A DNA stretch of 56,247 nt from Ramlibacter sp. (GTDB lineage: Bacteria; Pseudomonadota; Gammaproteobacteria; Burkholderiales; Burkholderiaceae_C): positions 1 to 56,247 of the forward strand of contig JAQZBU010000030.1 in NCBI GenBank assembly GCA_029237735.1. Reading direction: 5' to 3'. Shown here in pieces: positions 35,044-43,571 of this stretch. A program made the position numbers and the translations under genes. Numbering within the stretch: position 1 is the first letter of the stretch; each line of letters opens with the position of its first letter. The notes beneath the pieces were generated by a model that was not told where the DNA came from, did not search any database, and worked only from the letters and a program-made list of their open reading frames with translations.

Positions 35044-36897
35044 TCACTCCACCGTCACACTCTTCGCAAGATTGCGCGGTTTGTCGACATCCGTTCCACG
35101 CGCGCAGGCGGTGTGATAAGCCAGCAGCTGCAGCGGCACCACGTGCAGCAGCGGGCTCAGGGGGCCGTAGTTCTCGGGCATGCGGATCACGTGGATGCCC
35201 GCTTCGCTCTCGATGCGCGTGTCGGCGTCCGCCAGCACATACAGCACGCCGCCACGCGCCCGCACCTCCTGCATGTTGCTCTTGAGCTTCTCCAGCAGTG
35301 TGTCGTTGGGCGCGACGGTAACGACCGGCATTTCGCTGGTTACCAGCGCGAGCGGGCCGTGCTTGAGCTCCCCGGCTGCGTAGGCCTCGGCGTGGATGTA
35401 GGTGATCTCCTTGAGCTTGAGGGCGCCTTCCAGGGCAATCGGATAGTGCAGGCCGCGACCGAGGAACAGCGCGTTCTCCTTACCGGCGAAATCCTCCGAC
35501 CAGCTGATCACCTGCGGCTCCAGCGCCAAAACTGCCGACAGCGCTGCCGGCAGATGGCGCATCGCCTTCAGATGCGCGGCCTCCTCGGCTTCCGATAAAC
35601 GTCCCTTGACCTGTGCCAGCACCAGCGTCAACAGGAACAGGCCCGCGAGCTGCGTGGTGAACGCCTTGGTCGAGGCGACGCCGATCTCGACACCGGCGCG
35701 AGTGATGTAGGCCAGCTTGCACTCCCGCACCATCGCCGAAGTCGCGACGTTGCACACCGTGAGCGTCTTCGTCATGCCGAGCCCTTGCGCATGGCGCAGC
35801 GCCGCCAGCGTGTCGGCCGTCTCACCGGACTGGCTGATCGTCACGACCAGAGTGGACGGGCTAGGCACGCTCTCTCGGTAGCGGTACTCACTCGCGATTT
35901 CCACCTGCGTCGGGATCTTCGCGATGCCCTCCAGCCAGTACTTGGCGGTACACCCGCTGTAATAGCTGGTGCCGCACGCGAGGATCAGTACCGAATCGAT
36001 CTCCTTGAAGACGCGAAAAGCCCCGTCGCCAAACAGCTCGGGCACGATGGCCTGGACTCCCTCGAGCGTGTCCGCCACCGCGCGCGGCTGCTCGAAGATT
36101 TCCTTTTGCATGTAGTGGCGGTAAGGCCCCAGCTCCGCCGCGCCACTGTGCGCCTGAACGGTCTTGACCGGCCGGGTCACGGGCTTGTGCGACTTGTCGA
36201 TCACCCAGTACTTACCCAGCTGGACGTCGACCACGTCGCCCTCTTCCAGATACACGATTTGATCCGTCACGCCCGCGAGCGCCATCGCATCGCTGGCCAG
36301 GAAGTTCTCGCCACCCTCCAGGCCCACGCCCAGTATCAGGGGCGATCCCGCCCTCGCTCCCACAACGCGATGCGGCTCGTCCTTGCAGAACACCGCAATG
36401 GCGTACGCGCCATGCAACTGCCCCACCGCGGCCTTGACGGCCTCGAACAGGTCACCGTCGTACACACTGTCAATCAGGTGGCAGATGACTTCGGTGTCGG
36501 TCTGGCTCGCGAACTCGTAACCCTTTGCGCGCAACACTGCGCGCAGCTCGTCATGGTTTTCGATGATGCCGTTGTGGACCAGCGCAATCCGCCCGGGCTT
36601 TCCGCCTGCCTCCTTGCCGGCGCCGTGACTGAAATGCGGGTGCGCGTTGTGCACCGCCGGCGCGCCGTGCGTGGCCCAGCGCGTGTGCGCAATGCCGGTC
36701 GTACCGGTGATGTGGTCCTGCTCCACCTGCGTCAGCAGTTCGGCCACGCGATCGGTGCTGCGTGCCCGCTTGAGTCCGCCTGGGGCATACACCGCGACAC
36801 CGCAGGAGTCATAGCCGCGGTATTCGAGCCGCTGCAGGCCCTGCACGAGGATGGGAACGATGTTGCGAGTGGAGACGGCGCCGACGATGCCACACAT
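35044..36897 (-). CDS. glmS: Glutamine--fructose-6-phosphate aminotransferase (isomerizing) GlmS
   Basis: GlmS makes glucosamine-6-phosphate from fructose-6-phosphate and glutamine, the entry step to UDP-GlcNAc for peptidoglycan and LPS. The ATG at 36897 gives [12 protein letters not shown], placing the catalytic Cys at position 2 (Cys1 after Met removal), and 617 residues in total. The class II amidotransferase domain (1-240, with [10 protein letters not shown]), two SIS sugar-isomerase domains ([24 protein letters not shown] stretches) and the [11 protein letters not shown] terminus are standard. GlmU, two genes away, acts later in the same pathway. Confidence 0.97.
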   Translation of the reverse strand: MCGIVGAVSTRNIVPILVQGLQRLEYRGYDSCGVAVYAPGGLKRARSTDRVAELLTQVEQDHITGTTGIAHTRWATHGAPAVHNAHPHFSHGAGKEAGGKPGRIALVHNGIIENHDELRAVLRAKGYEFASQTDTEVICHLIDSVYDGDLFEAVKAAVGQLHGAYAIAVFCKDEPHRVVGARAGSPLILGVGLEGGENFLASDAMALAGVTDQIVYLEEGDVVDVQLGKYWVIDKSHKPVTRPVKTVQAHSGAAELGPYRHYMQKEIFEQPRAVADTLEGVQAIVPELFGDGAFRVFKEIDSVLILACGTSYYSGCTAKYWLEGIAKIPTQVEIASEYRYRESVPSPSTLVVTISQSGETADTLAALRHAQGLGMTKTLTVCNVATSAMVRECKLAYITRAGVEIGVASTKAFTTQLAGLFLLTLVLAQVKGRLSEAEEAAHLKAMRHLPAALSAVLALEPQVISWSEDFAGKENALFLGRGLHYPIALEGALKLKEITYIHAEAYAAGELKHGPLALVTSEMPVVTVAPNDTLLEKLKSNMQEVRARGGVLYVLADADTRIESEAGIHVIRMPENYGPLSPLLHVVPLQLLAYHTACARGTDVDKPRNLAKSVTVE

Positions 36898-37016
36898 GAG
36901 AAAGCTCCTTGTTGGAGCAGCGACTGTAGGATGGCACGAGAGAAATATGCGATCTAAATTATGAAATGAATGAAATATTATTTCTACACTCATTAACTAC
37001 GAAATATAATTTCCCC
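36898..37016. promoter_or_regulatory. glmS/Lrp divergent promoter with two Lrp-like palindromes
   Basis: This AT-rich gap holds two near-identical inverted repeats, GAAATATTATTTC at 36972-36984 and GAAATATAATTTC at 37001-37013, 29 bp apart (close to three helical turns, the same DNA face). The second lies immediately before the regulator's ATG. Lrp/AsnC proteins bind such AT-rich paired sites as octamers, so autoregulation, and possibly control of glmS, is likely. Confidence 0.65.
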
Positions 37017-37523
37017 ATGGCTCAATATTATGATGAACTATTCCTCGACGCTGTAGATCTTGCGCTGCTCGAGAAGCTTCAGGACGACGCGTCCCTGAGC
37101 AACCAGGATCTCGCGGCGCTCGTCCACGTCTCACCTCCCACCTGCCTTCGCCGGGTCAAGCGGTTGCGTGATGCGGGGTTGATCGAGCGCCAGATCGCGA
37201 TCCTGGACTCCGCCCGCCTTGCCACATTGCTCGGGCACGGCCTGCAGGCCATCATCGAGATCACGCTCGACCGGCAGGGCGACGAGGAGCAGCAGGCGTT
37301 CGAAGCCCGCGTCGTTCGCGACGACGCCGTCCAGCAGTGCTACCGCGTCTCGCCGGGCCCCGACTTCGTTCTGGTGGTCCACGCGGCCGACATGCCGGGC
37401 TACCTTGCGCTGGCGCAGCGGCTCTTCACAAGCGACTCGAACGTGCGCAACGTGAAGGCGTTCTTCTCGGTGAAGCGCGCCAAGTTCCAGCCGAAGATCC
37501 CGCTGGCGCCCGCGCGCGGATAG
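37017..37523 (+). CDS. Lrp/AsnC-family transcriptional regulator
   Basis: The ATG at 37017 (MAQYYDELFLDAVDLALLEK) gives 168 residues. The N-terminal winged helix-turn-helix reads LSNQDLAALVHVSPPTCLRRVKRLRDAGLI, and the C-terminal RAM effector domain (about 70-155) includes VQQCYRVSPGPDFVLVVHAADM and the SVKRAKFQPKIPL end. Such regulators sense amino acids and bind as multimers. It is divergent from glmS and converges with glmU across a long inverted repeat. The ligand is unknown. Confidence 0.93.
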   Translation: MAQYYDELFLDAVDLALLEKLQDDASLSNQDLAALVHVSPPTCLRRVKRLRDAGLIERQIAILDSARLATLLGHGLQAIIEITLDRQGDEEQQAFEARVVRDDAVQQCYRVSPGPDFVLVVHAADMPGYLALAQRLFTSDSNVRNVKAFFSVKRAKFQPKIPLAPARG

Positions 37524-37589
37524 ACGTCTAGAGCGCCCCGCCCCGACCAGTGAGGGTGTTCGAGGCGTCGAAGAAGAAACGCCGCCTAA

Positions 37590-37689
37590 GGGCCGTGGAT
37601 GGCGGGTAGCCGACGCAGTGAGGTCAAGGAGGAGCCGCCTCCCGCGGCGGGGGACACGAACGGAGTCGGTTACCCGTCGTCCACGGCCC
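37590..37689. repeat. Long inverted-repeat element between the Lrp gene and glmU
   Basis: Arms of 25 nt (37590-37614 and 37665-37689) are inverted copies with three mismatches; each starts or ends with GGGCCGTGGA/TCCACGGCCC. The 50-nt loop holds an inner GGAGG/CCTCC stem (37629-37633 with 37638-37642). The element lies between two convergent stop codons (37523 and 37716). It may work as a bidirectional terminator, but it lacks T-runs and is larger than usual; a REP-like or MITE-like repeat is the other option. Confidence 0.7.
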
Positions 37690-37715
37690 GCCGCCCGCAT
37701 CCTGCGCTCTGTTCG

Positions 37716-39113
37716 CTACTTCGGCGCCTTCTTCGGCCGCGCCCAGTTCGCGATGCTCACCTGCTTCCCGCGGGCGACCGATAGCGCGCCGGCCGGCGTG
37801 TCCTTGGTGATCGTGGAGCTGGCGCCCACGGTGCCGCCGCGGCCGATCGTGACAGGAGCCACCAGCACGCTGTTGCTGCCGATGTGCACGTCTTCCTCGA
37901 TCACCGTGCGGTGCTTGTTGGCGCCGTCGTAATTGGCGGTGATAGAACCGGCGCCGTAGTTGACGCGCTCGCCGACGGTGGCGTCGCCCAGGTACGCGAG
38001 GTGGTTGGCCTTCGCGCCGCGCGCCAGCGTGGAGTTCTTGATCTCGACGAAATTGCCCACGTGCACCTCGGGCCCGAGCTGCGCGCCCGGCCGCAAGCGC
38101 GCGAACGGGCCGACGAGCGCGCCCTCGCCGATGCGCACGCCCAGCTTCTCGCCGTCGATGTATGTGAAAGGATGGATCACGGCGCCGGCCGCAATGACTG
38201 CGTTTGCGATGACGCAGTTGGGGCCGATCTTCGCGCCCTCGCCGAGCAGCACCTTACCCGCGAAAACGCAATTGACGTCGATCTCTACATCCTGCGCGCA
38301 CTCGAGCTCTCCGCGAACGTCGAAGCGTGCCGGGTCCGCGATGCGCACGCCTCGCTCCATCAGCGCGCGTGCCTGGCGCAGCTGGAAGGCGCGTTCCAGC
38401 TCAGCCAACTGCAGCGGGCTGTTGACGCCGTCGACCTGCACCTTGTCGCCTGTATTGACCGCGACCACACCGGCGCCGTCTGCCACGGCCATTTCCACGA
38501 TGTCGGTCAGGTAGTACTCCTTCTGCGCGTTGTCGTTGGTCAGGCGCGCCAGCCATCGCTTGAGCAACGCGTTGGGCACCGCCATGAAGCCGGTGTACAC
38601 CTCGCGGATCGCCAGCTCGTCGGCGCTCGCGTCCTTGTGTTCGACGATCGCCCGCACGGCATCGCCGGAGCGCAAGATGCGGCCGTACCCCGTCGGGTCG
38701 GGCATTTCCACGCTGAGCAAGGCAAGCCGCACCCCGGCGCTGGCGTCGAGCAAGCCCTGCAAGGTCGCGGGCTCGATCAGCGGGACGTCACCGTTAAGGA
38801 TGAGCGTGGTGCCGTCGTCGGGCAGCACGGGCACGGCCTGCTGCACGGCATGGCCGGTACCCAGCTGCGGCTCCTGCCGAACGAAGACAGGCCCCGGCAC
38901 ACCCGGCTCGCGCCAGGCCGCGACGGCCGCCTCGACCTGTTCCGCGCCGTTGCCTGTCACCACGACCACGCGGCGGGCCGACAGGGCGTCCACAGCAACC
39001 AGGACATGCTGCAACAATGCACGCCCGGCCAAACGGTGCAACACTTTGGGCAGGCGGCTTTTCATGCGCACGCCCTTGCCGGCGGCCATGATGACCACGT
39101 CGACAGATGTCAT
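37716..39113 (-). CDS. glmU: Bifunctional UDP-N-acetylglucosamine pyrophosphorylase/glucosamine-1-phosphate acetyltransferase GlmU
   Basis: GlmU acetylates glucosamine-1-phosphate and then couples it to UTP, giving UDP-GlcNAc. The ATG at 39113 (MTSVDVVIMAAGKGVRMKS) behind AAGGAAAG gives 465 residues. The uridyltransferase domain (1-230) has AAGKGVRMKSRLPKVLH, and the left-handed beta-helix acetyltransferase domain (about 250-450) has the hexapeptide repeats, YLGDATVGERVNYGAG and NYDGANKHRT with the catalytic His. It is divergent from the DUF6279-type lipoprotein gene. Confidence 0.97.
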   Translation of the reverse strand: MTSVDVVIMAAGKGVRMKSRLPKVLHRLAGRALLQHVLVAVDALSARRVVVVTGNGAEQVEAAVAAWREPGVPGPVFVRQEPQLGTGHAVQQAVPVLPDDGTTLILNGDVPLIEPATLQGLLDASAGVRLALLSVEMPDPTGYGRILRSGDAVRAIVEHKDASADELAIREVYTGFMAVPNALLKRWLARLTNDNAQKEYYLTDIVEMAVADGAGVVAVNTGDKVQVDGVNSPLQLAELERAFQLRQARALMERGVRIADPARFDVRGELECAQDVEIDVNCVFAGKVLLGEGAKIGPNCVIANAVIAAGAVIHPFTYIDGEKLGVRIGEGALVGPFARLRPGAQLGPEVHVGNFVEIKNSTLARGAKANHLAYLGDATVGERVNYGAGSITANYDGANKHRTVIEEDVHIGSNSVLVAPVTIGRGGTVGASSTITKDTPAGALSVARGKQVSIANWARPKKAPK

Positions 39114-39134
39114 GGACTTTCCTTCAACCATTCA

Positions 39135-40007
39135 ATGACCTTCGCATCAAGACTGGCACGGATTATCGGCCTGCTGGGCCTCGCCGCGGCGCTGGCCGCC
39201 TGCAGCGCCATCAAGCTGGGCTACAACACCCTCGACGACGTCGCCTATTGGTGGCTGGACAGCTACGTAGACTTCAGCGACGAGCAGTCACCGCGCGCGC
39301 GGGAAGATCTGAGGCGTCTGCACCAATGGCACCGCTTCAACGAATTGCCTCACTTCGCATCCCTGCTGCAAGGCATGGAGCAGATCGCGCCCGGCAACAT
39401 CACCCCCGATCAGGCCTGCGCCGTTTTTAACCGGTTTCGCGAACGGCTTGACGCCCTGGCGGTCCGCGCCGAACCCGCTGTCGTGACGCTGGCTACCGGC
39501 CTCGCGCCCGAACAAGTCGTGCACCTGGAGCGCAAATACGAGAAGAACAACGCCAACTTCCGCAAGGATTGGATTCTTCCCACCCCGGCAGCGCAGGCCG
39601 AAAAGCGTTTCGAACAGTTCGTGGAACGTAGCGAGATGGTCTACGGCAAGCTCGAAGAGCCGCAACGCGCCGTGTTGCGGCGCGAACTTCAGCACTCGGT
39701 GTTCGATCCGAAGAACATCCTCGGCGAACGCCAGCGGCGACAGCGGGATCTCGTTCAAACGCTGCGAAAAATTGCAGGCACTCCGATTTCATTGAGCGAA
39801 GCGCGCGCCTTGTTGCGCGGCTACCTCGACCGGGTACGCGATCCGCCGGAGCGGGCCGCCCACGCGTACCAGCATGCGTTGATCAGCGAAGGCTGCGCCA
39901 CGGTCGCGGCCCTGCACAACAGCACAAACGCCGCTCAGCGCGATTCGGCCGTGCGGCGGCTGCGTGCCTACCAGCGGGACCTGCAGGAGCTGGCGGCGCA
40001 ACAGTGA
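39135..40007 (+). CDS. DUF6279-type lipoprotein of unknown function
   Basis: The ATG at 39135 gives 290 residues with a lipoprotein signal (GLAAALAACSAIKLGYN; lipid Cys near residue 23). The segment LGYNTLDDVAYWWLDSYVDF followed by a helix-rich body is characteristic of the DUF6279 family of predicted envelope lipoproteins. The remainder is highly charged and probably all-helical. Function is unknown. It starts 21 bp from the divergent glmU and converges with the next small gene, with a 7-bp gap. Confidence 0.87.
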   Translation: MTFASRLARIIGLLGLAAALAACSAIKLGYNTLDDVAYWWLDSYVDFSDEQSPRAREDLRRLHQWHRFNELPHFASLLQGMEQIAPGNITPDQACAVFNRFRERLDALAVRAEPAVVTLATGLAPEQVVHLERKYEKNNANFRKDWILPTPAAQAEKRFEQFVERSEMVYGKLEEPQRAVLRRELQHSVFDPKNILGERQRRQRDLVQTLRKIAGTPISLSEARALLRGYLDRVRDPPERAAHAYQHALISEGCATVAALHNSTNAAQRDSAVRRLRAYQRDLQELAAQQ

Positions 40008-40014
40008 TGGCAGG

Positions 40015-40308
40015 TCAGCGCTCGCCTTTTGAGTGGGAGCGGCCTTCCTTCTCAGCCTCTTCCAGGTCACGCGCTTCCTTTTCGGAGCGCGGCTTCGCGG
40101 CCTCGGCATCCTTCTGGACGTCCGCGTCCTTCAGGTATTCCTTGATGTCTTTCTGATAATCACGAGTGGCTTCATAGCTGCCCTCGCCGATCTTCTGGCC
40201 GCCGGGCTTCTGCTGAAACTCGTTCGAGCCGGATTGCTGCTGCTCGGAATCGCTGTCGCGCGCGGGCTGCTGCTGCAGCACGCGCGGCGTGGATTTGCTG
40301 GATGCCAT
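40015..40308 (-). CDS. Small hydrophilic, probably disordered stress-type protein
   Basis: Starting at the ATG at 40308 (MASSKSTPRVLQQQPA) behind AGGAG, the product is 97 residues, extremely hydrophilic and rich in Gln, Ser, Lys and Glu. The centre, GEGSYEATRDYQKDIKEYLK, matches a motif I have seen in small Burkholderiales proteins of unknown role, often near stress genes. A TGTAGGTAG-like motif (plus strand CTACCTACA, 40396-40404) lies upstream, similar to those near the PA2169-like and ligD genes. Confidence 0.7.
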   Translation of the reverse strand: MASSKSTPRVLQQQPARDSDSEQQQSGSNEFQQKPGGQKIGEGSYEATRDYQKDIKEYLKDADVQKDAEAAKPRSEKEARDLEEAEKEGRSHSKGER

Positions 40309-40415
40309 CGGATAACTCCTGTGTGGAAGTGGCACCAGCTTAGGAGGCCGAGCACTACGGTTGTGTCGTCCGGCGCGGGGCGGCTGTGTCGGCCGCTACC
40401 TACACCCGCCCCCGC

Positions 40416-41405
40416 TCAGGCTTGCAGGGCCGACCACATCTCCTTGTCACGCTCGGCGGTCCAGATGCGCGGGTTCTTGATGCCACGCGCCTCGTCGTAG
40501 GCGCGGCTCACGTCGAACGGCAGGCAGTGCTCGTAGATGAACACGTGGCCGAAGATCGGGTCCATGCGCTTGCGCGTGTGCTCCATCGCGGCCTTCAGGT
40601 CCATGTTGGCGGCTGCCGCCTCCTTGCCGCAGGCGTAGAGCGTCTCGACCCAGCGCTTGGTGTAGTCGAGGGCCTTGTTCACCTCGGCCAGTCCCTTCAT
40701 CGCTTCGCCGCGCCCGGGCACGATCGCTTCGGCGCGCAAGGCCCGCAAGGCTTCCAGCGTGGCCGGCCATTCTTCCAGGTGCGCGTCGCCCGTATACACG
40801 CCGGCCTCGTATTCGACCAGGTCGCCCGAGAACAGCACTTTTTCCTCTTCGATCCACGCAACCGTGTCCCCGCGCGTGTGGCCGGGGCCGGGGTGCCAGA
40901 TCTGCACCTTGACGCCGCCCAGGTCGAGGGTGAGCTTGCCCGGCACCTCGCCTTTGACCGGGTTGCCGCCGCCGATCACCAGGGTCGGCCAGGTGAGCCC
41001 GGGCACGCTCTCGGCGTTGCGGAACAGGCGCGGAAAACGCTCCATCTCCGACTGCATGTCCTCCTTGCCGCGCTCGACGATCAGCTCATAGGTGCCCTGG
41101 CTGGCAATCACCTCGGTCGCGCCCTCGGCCGCATAGGCGCTGGCGCCCAGCACGCGCACCGCGTGGTAGTGCGTGAGCAGAACGTACTTGATCGGCTTGT
41201 CGCTGACGGTGCGGATGCGCGCGATCAAGTCCTGCGCCATCGCGGGCGTGGCCGTCGCGTCGCTCACCATGATGAATTTGTCGCCGATGATGACGCCGGA
41301 GTTCGGGTCGCCCTCGGCGGTATAGGCCCAGCAATGCGCGCTGAGCTGCTCGAACGTGATTTTCTTGTCGGCCAGGTCGGCCTGGCTGGCGAAGGCTTTG
41401 GACAT
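40416..41405 (-). CDS. Metallo-beta-lactamase-fold protein with an altered metal motif
   Basis: The 329-residue protein has the MBL fold: beta strands leading to LLTHYHAVRVLGASAY (motif 2 position), GPGHTRGDTVAWIEEEKVLFSGDLVEY (motifs 3 and 4, with His and Asp present) and a later VPGRGEAMKG (motif 5, His replaced by Arg). In place of HxHxDH it has HYHAVR, so the Asp and last His of one metal site are missing. A single-metal or non-hydrolytic role is possible. No signal peptide is seen. A palindromic operator lies upstream, and the following genes encode GntK and a TetR regulator. Confidence 0.85.
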   Translation of the reverse strand: MSKAFASQADLADKKITFEQLSAHCWAYTAEGDPNSGVIIGDKFIMVSDATATPAMAQDLIARIRTVSDKPIKYVLLTHYHAVRVLGASAYAAEGATEVIASQGTYELIVERGKEDMQSEMERFPRLFRNAESVPGLTWPTLVIGGGNPVKGEVPGKLTLDLGGVKVQIWHPGPGHTRGDTVAWIEEEKVLFSGDLVEYEAGVYTGDAHLEEWPATLEALRALRAEAIVPGRGEAMKGLAEVNKALDYTKRWVETLYACGKEAAAANMDLKAAMEHTRKRMDPIFGHVFIYEHCLPFDVSRAYDEARGIKNPRIWTAERDKEMWSALQA

Positions 41406-41477
41406 CGTGTCTCCTGGAACGGCTTGCGGAGGGAAACGACGATTTTACCTAATCGTAATCAATTACGGATTGTTGAA
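41406..41477 (-). promoter_or_regulatory. Promoter of the MBL-fold gene with a CGTAAT-CA-ATTACG operator
   Basis: The 72-bp gap contains a perfect palindrome, CGTAAT-CA-ATTACG (41454-41467), and a minus-strand -10-like TAAAAT (plus 41442-41447) just downstream of it. The operator overlaps where a -35 box would be. The TetR gene two genes upstream is the natural candidate to bind it. Confidence 0.55.
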
Positions 41478-41984
41478 TCACGTCGTCCCCGCCGGCCGCA
41501 GCCAGCGGAGTGCTTGCGTAGCCACCGCGTCCAGCGGAAGGCCGGCGTCGACGCCCAGCACGCCAGGCTCCCCAGCCGGGTCCTCCAGCGCCTCGAACTG
41601 GCTTGCCACGAGGCTTGGCGGATAGAAGTGGCCACCGCGCGATTGCACGCGCCGCAAAGCTTCGTCCTGCGTCAGCTGCAGGTGTACGAACTGAAGCCCG
41701 GGTGCCGCCGCACGCAGCCGGTCGCGATAAGCACGCTTGAGCGCCGAGCAGGTCAGCACGGCGCCTGCCGGATGCCGCGCCAGCTCCGCGGCCAGCTGGT
41801 CGAGCCAGCCGGCACGGTCTTCGTCTTCCAGCGGCAACCCCCGACTCATCTTGTCGATGTTGCCGGCGGGGTGGAATTCATCGCCTTCGATGAGCGGCAG
41901 GCCCAGCGATTGCGCGATCCGCTCACCAACGGCCGATTTCCCGCAACCGGCCACCCCCATGACGACAACATGCATACCTGTCAT
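41478..41984 (-). CDS. gntK: Gluconokinase (thermoresistant GntK type)
   Basis: GntK phosphorylates gluconate to 6-phosphogluconate. The 168-residue protein has the P-loop MGVAGCGKSAVG (near residue 9), GDEFHPAGNIDKMSRGLPLEDEDR (substrate site typical of GntK), LTCSALKRAYRDRLR and the GHFYPPSLVASQFEALE signature. The start at 41984 overlaps the TetR gene stop (ATGA); MHVVVMG three residues on is an alternative. No gluconate transporter or dehydratase is in the window. Confidence 0.94.
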   Translation of the reverse strand: MTGMHVVVMGVAGCGKSAVGERIAQSLGLPLIEGDEFHPAGNIDKMSRGLPLEDEDRAGWLDQLAAELARHPAGAVLTCSALKRAYRDRLRAAAPGLQFVHLQLTQDEALRRVQSRGGHFYPPSLVASQFEALEDPAGEPGVLGVDAGLPLDAVATQALRWLRPAGTT

Positions 41985-42580
41985 TTCGCCAATCCTTTTT
42001 CGAGCATCGCGATCACTTCTTCAGCGAATTGCTGATAACTCATGGGCCCGCCGGGCCGCAGCCAGGTGAATGTCCAGTTGATCATGCCGAACAGCATCAT
42101 GGCCACCGGAGTCTGGTTGGCGGCGGTGACGCGCGCGGGGTAGGCGCGGCGCAGGAACCGCGTGACGGCCGAGACGACGTCCCGCTGCCGGTTCAGGATC
42201 AGCTCGCGCTGTGCGTCACTGAGGAACTTCGTGTCGTGCAACAACGCCACATGGCGTGTCGCGGAGGTCTCGTACTCCTCCAGAAAGCCCCGCACAAGCT
42301 CGTGCAGCGCAGCGCGATCGTCGAGGTTACGGCGCTGCGCGGTGGCCTCGGCCTGCCCGATCATGGCCAGCAGCCGCTGCGTGTACCGGTCGAGCAAGTC
42401 GAACAGGATCGCCTCCTTGCTCTCGTAGTAGTGGTAGAGCCGGGCCTTCGAGGCGCCGCACGCCGCCGCGATGTCGTTCATGCTGGCCGCAGGGTAGCTG
42501 CGGTCGGCGAAGCATTGCGCGGCCACGTCGAGGATTTCGTCGCGCTTGAGTTCGTGCTGGGAGGATCTGGGCCGGGCCAT
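41981..42580 (-). CDS. TetR-family transcriptional regulator
   Basis: The ATG at 42580 (MARPRSSQHELKRDEILDVA) gives 199 residues; a longer in-frame start at 42640 would run into the divergent gene. The helix-turn-helix is NDIAAACGASKARLYHYYESKEAILFDLL, standard TetR. The C-terminal ligand domain is helical; its ligand is unknown. It is coupled to gntK by a 4-nt overlap and may control the MBL-fold gene through the CGTAAT palindrome. Confidence 0.93.
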   Translation of the reverse strand: MARPRSSQHELKRDEILDVAAQCFADRSYPAASMNDIAAACGASKARLYHYYESKEAILFDLLDRYTQRLLAMIGQAEATAQRRNLDDRAALHELVRGFLEEYETSATRHVALLHDTKFLSDAQRELILNRQRDVVSAVTRFLRRAYPARVTAANQTPVAMMLFGMINWTFTWLRPGGPMSYQQFAEEVIAMLEKGLAK

Positions 42581-42638
42581 TGGAAAGTTGGAGGGAGCTT
42601 CCTTGGAATTATGAGGGCGCGCTGCTACGCTCCCCTTC

Positions 42639-43103
42639 ATGGCTGCCGACTCCCGCTTTGCCGACTATTGCTGCGAACTACTCGCCAGCGTGGGGCCGTG
42701 CCGGGCGAAAAGGATGTTCGGCGGTTACGGCATCAGCACCGGTGGCCTGACCATCGCAATCGTGGCCGACCTGGGGTCCGGTGAAAGGCTGTGGCTGAAG
42801 GCCGACGAAGCAACCCGCCGCCGCTTCGAGGAAGCAGGCGGCGAGCGGTTTACCTATCTCATGCAGGGCGTTGCGCGCAGCATGAACTACTACACAGTAC
42901 CTGAGGAAGCGCTGGAATCACCTCAACTCATGGCCCCGTGGGCGCGGCAGGCATTCGACTGTGCGTTGAGGGCGCAATCGGCCAAGGTTTCGCGGCCGCG
43001 GCCGGCAGCCAAGTCCCAGGCCAAGCCGGCAAGGCCCGCAACCAGCCGACCGGCGGCGCCGGCGCCCAAGGCCAAGGCCAGCCGCAAGTCAGCCAAGGGC
43101 TGA
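42639..43103 (+). CDS. TfoX/Sxy N-terminal domain protein
   Basis: The 154-residue product has the TfoX N-terminal domain: RFADYCCELLASVGPCRAKRMFGGYGIS, WLKADEATRRRFEEAGG and MNYYTVPEEALESPQLM. In Haemophilus, TfoX/Sxy works with CRP to switch on competence genes; single-domain relatives are common and mostly unstudied. The C-terminus (after about 112) is a Lys/Pro/Ala-rich disordered tail. The last 181 nt overlap the convergent DUF2917-type gene. Confidence 0.9.
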   Translation: MAADSRFADYCCELLASVGPCRAKRMFGGYGISTGGLTIAIVADLGSGERLWLKADEATRRRFEEAGGERFTYLMQGVARSMNYYTVPEEALESPQLMAPWARQAFDCALRAQSAKVSRPRPAAKSQAKPARPATSRPAAPAPKAKASRKSAKG

Positions 43104-43438
43104 AGCACGCGGGCCATGCGCGGGGCGGCAACCGGTTGCGGCAGCGGGTCCCAGCTGAAATAAGCCGGATACCCGCCATTGGCGGCCTCGATCACCATGC
43201 GCTGGCCCCGGCGCAGCCGCAACTGCTCGCCCACACCCACGACGTGGTCGCCCAGATCGTTCAGGGGGCCGCTGTGCGGACCGTCGTACGTGGCCCACAG
43301 CTGCCCATGCGCCACCTTCAACGTGCCGGCCTCGCGCGGCTCCAGGGTGATGGCGCGGCCGGCAGCCAGCTTCCACGTACCGGGCAGTGCCGGGGCGGAG
43401 GATGATTGTTGCATTTGCGTGAGCGTTTGCGAGGCCAT
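42923..43438 (-). CDS. DUF2917-type protein
   Basis: The ATG at 43438 (MASQTLTQMQQSSSAPALPG) gives 171 residues. The core (about 22-90) matches DUF2917: WKLAAGRAITLEPREAGTLK followed by QLWATYDGPHSGP and DHVVGVGEQLRLRRGQRMV, a small cupin-like beta domain found in Burkholderiales. The C-terminal 70 residues are Ala/Leu/Gly-rich and lie opposite the TfoX-type gene; their reality depends on this stop being used. It is divergent from a LysR-family gene, 133 bp away. Confidence 0.78.
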   Translation of the reverse strand: MASQTLTQMQQSSSAPALPGTWKLAAGRAITLEPREAGTLKVAHGQLWATYDGPHSGPLNDLGDHVVGVGEQLRLRRGQRMVIEAANGGYPAYFSWDPLPQPVAAPRMARVLQPLADLRLALALGAGAAGRLVAGLAGLAWDLAAGRGRETLADCALNAQSNACRAHGAMS

Positions 43439-43571
43439 GAGATTTCTCCAATTGAGGCAGTTCGGCAGTGAATGATCGCGGAGGAAGCCTTGGCAGTCCA
43501 ATGAAATGCAGCTACCCTATTGATTCCCAATTCGCATCAATGGACGCATCGCTCCTGACAAAGACTGGCAT

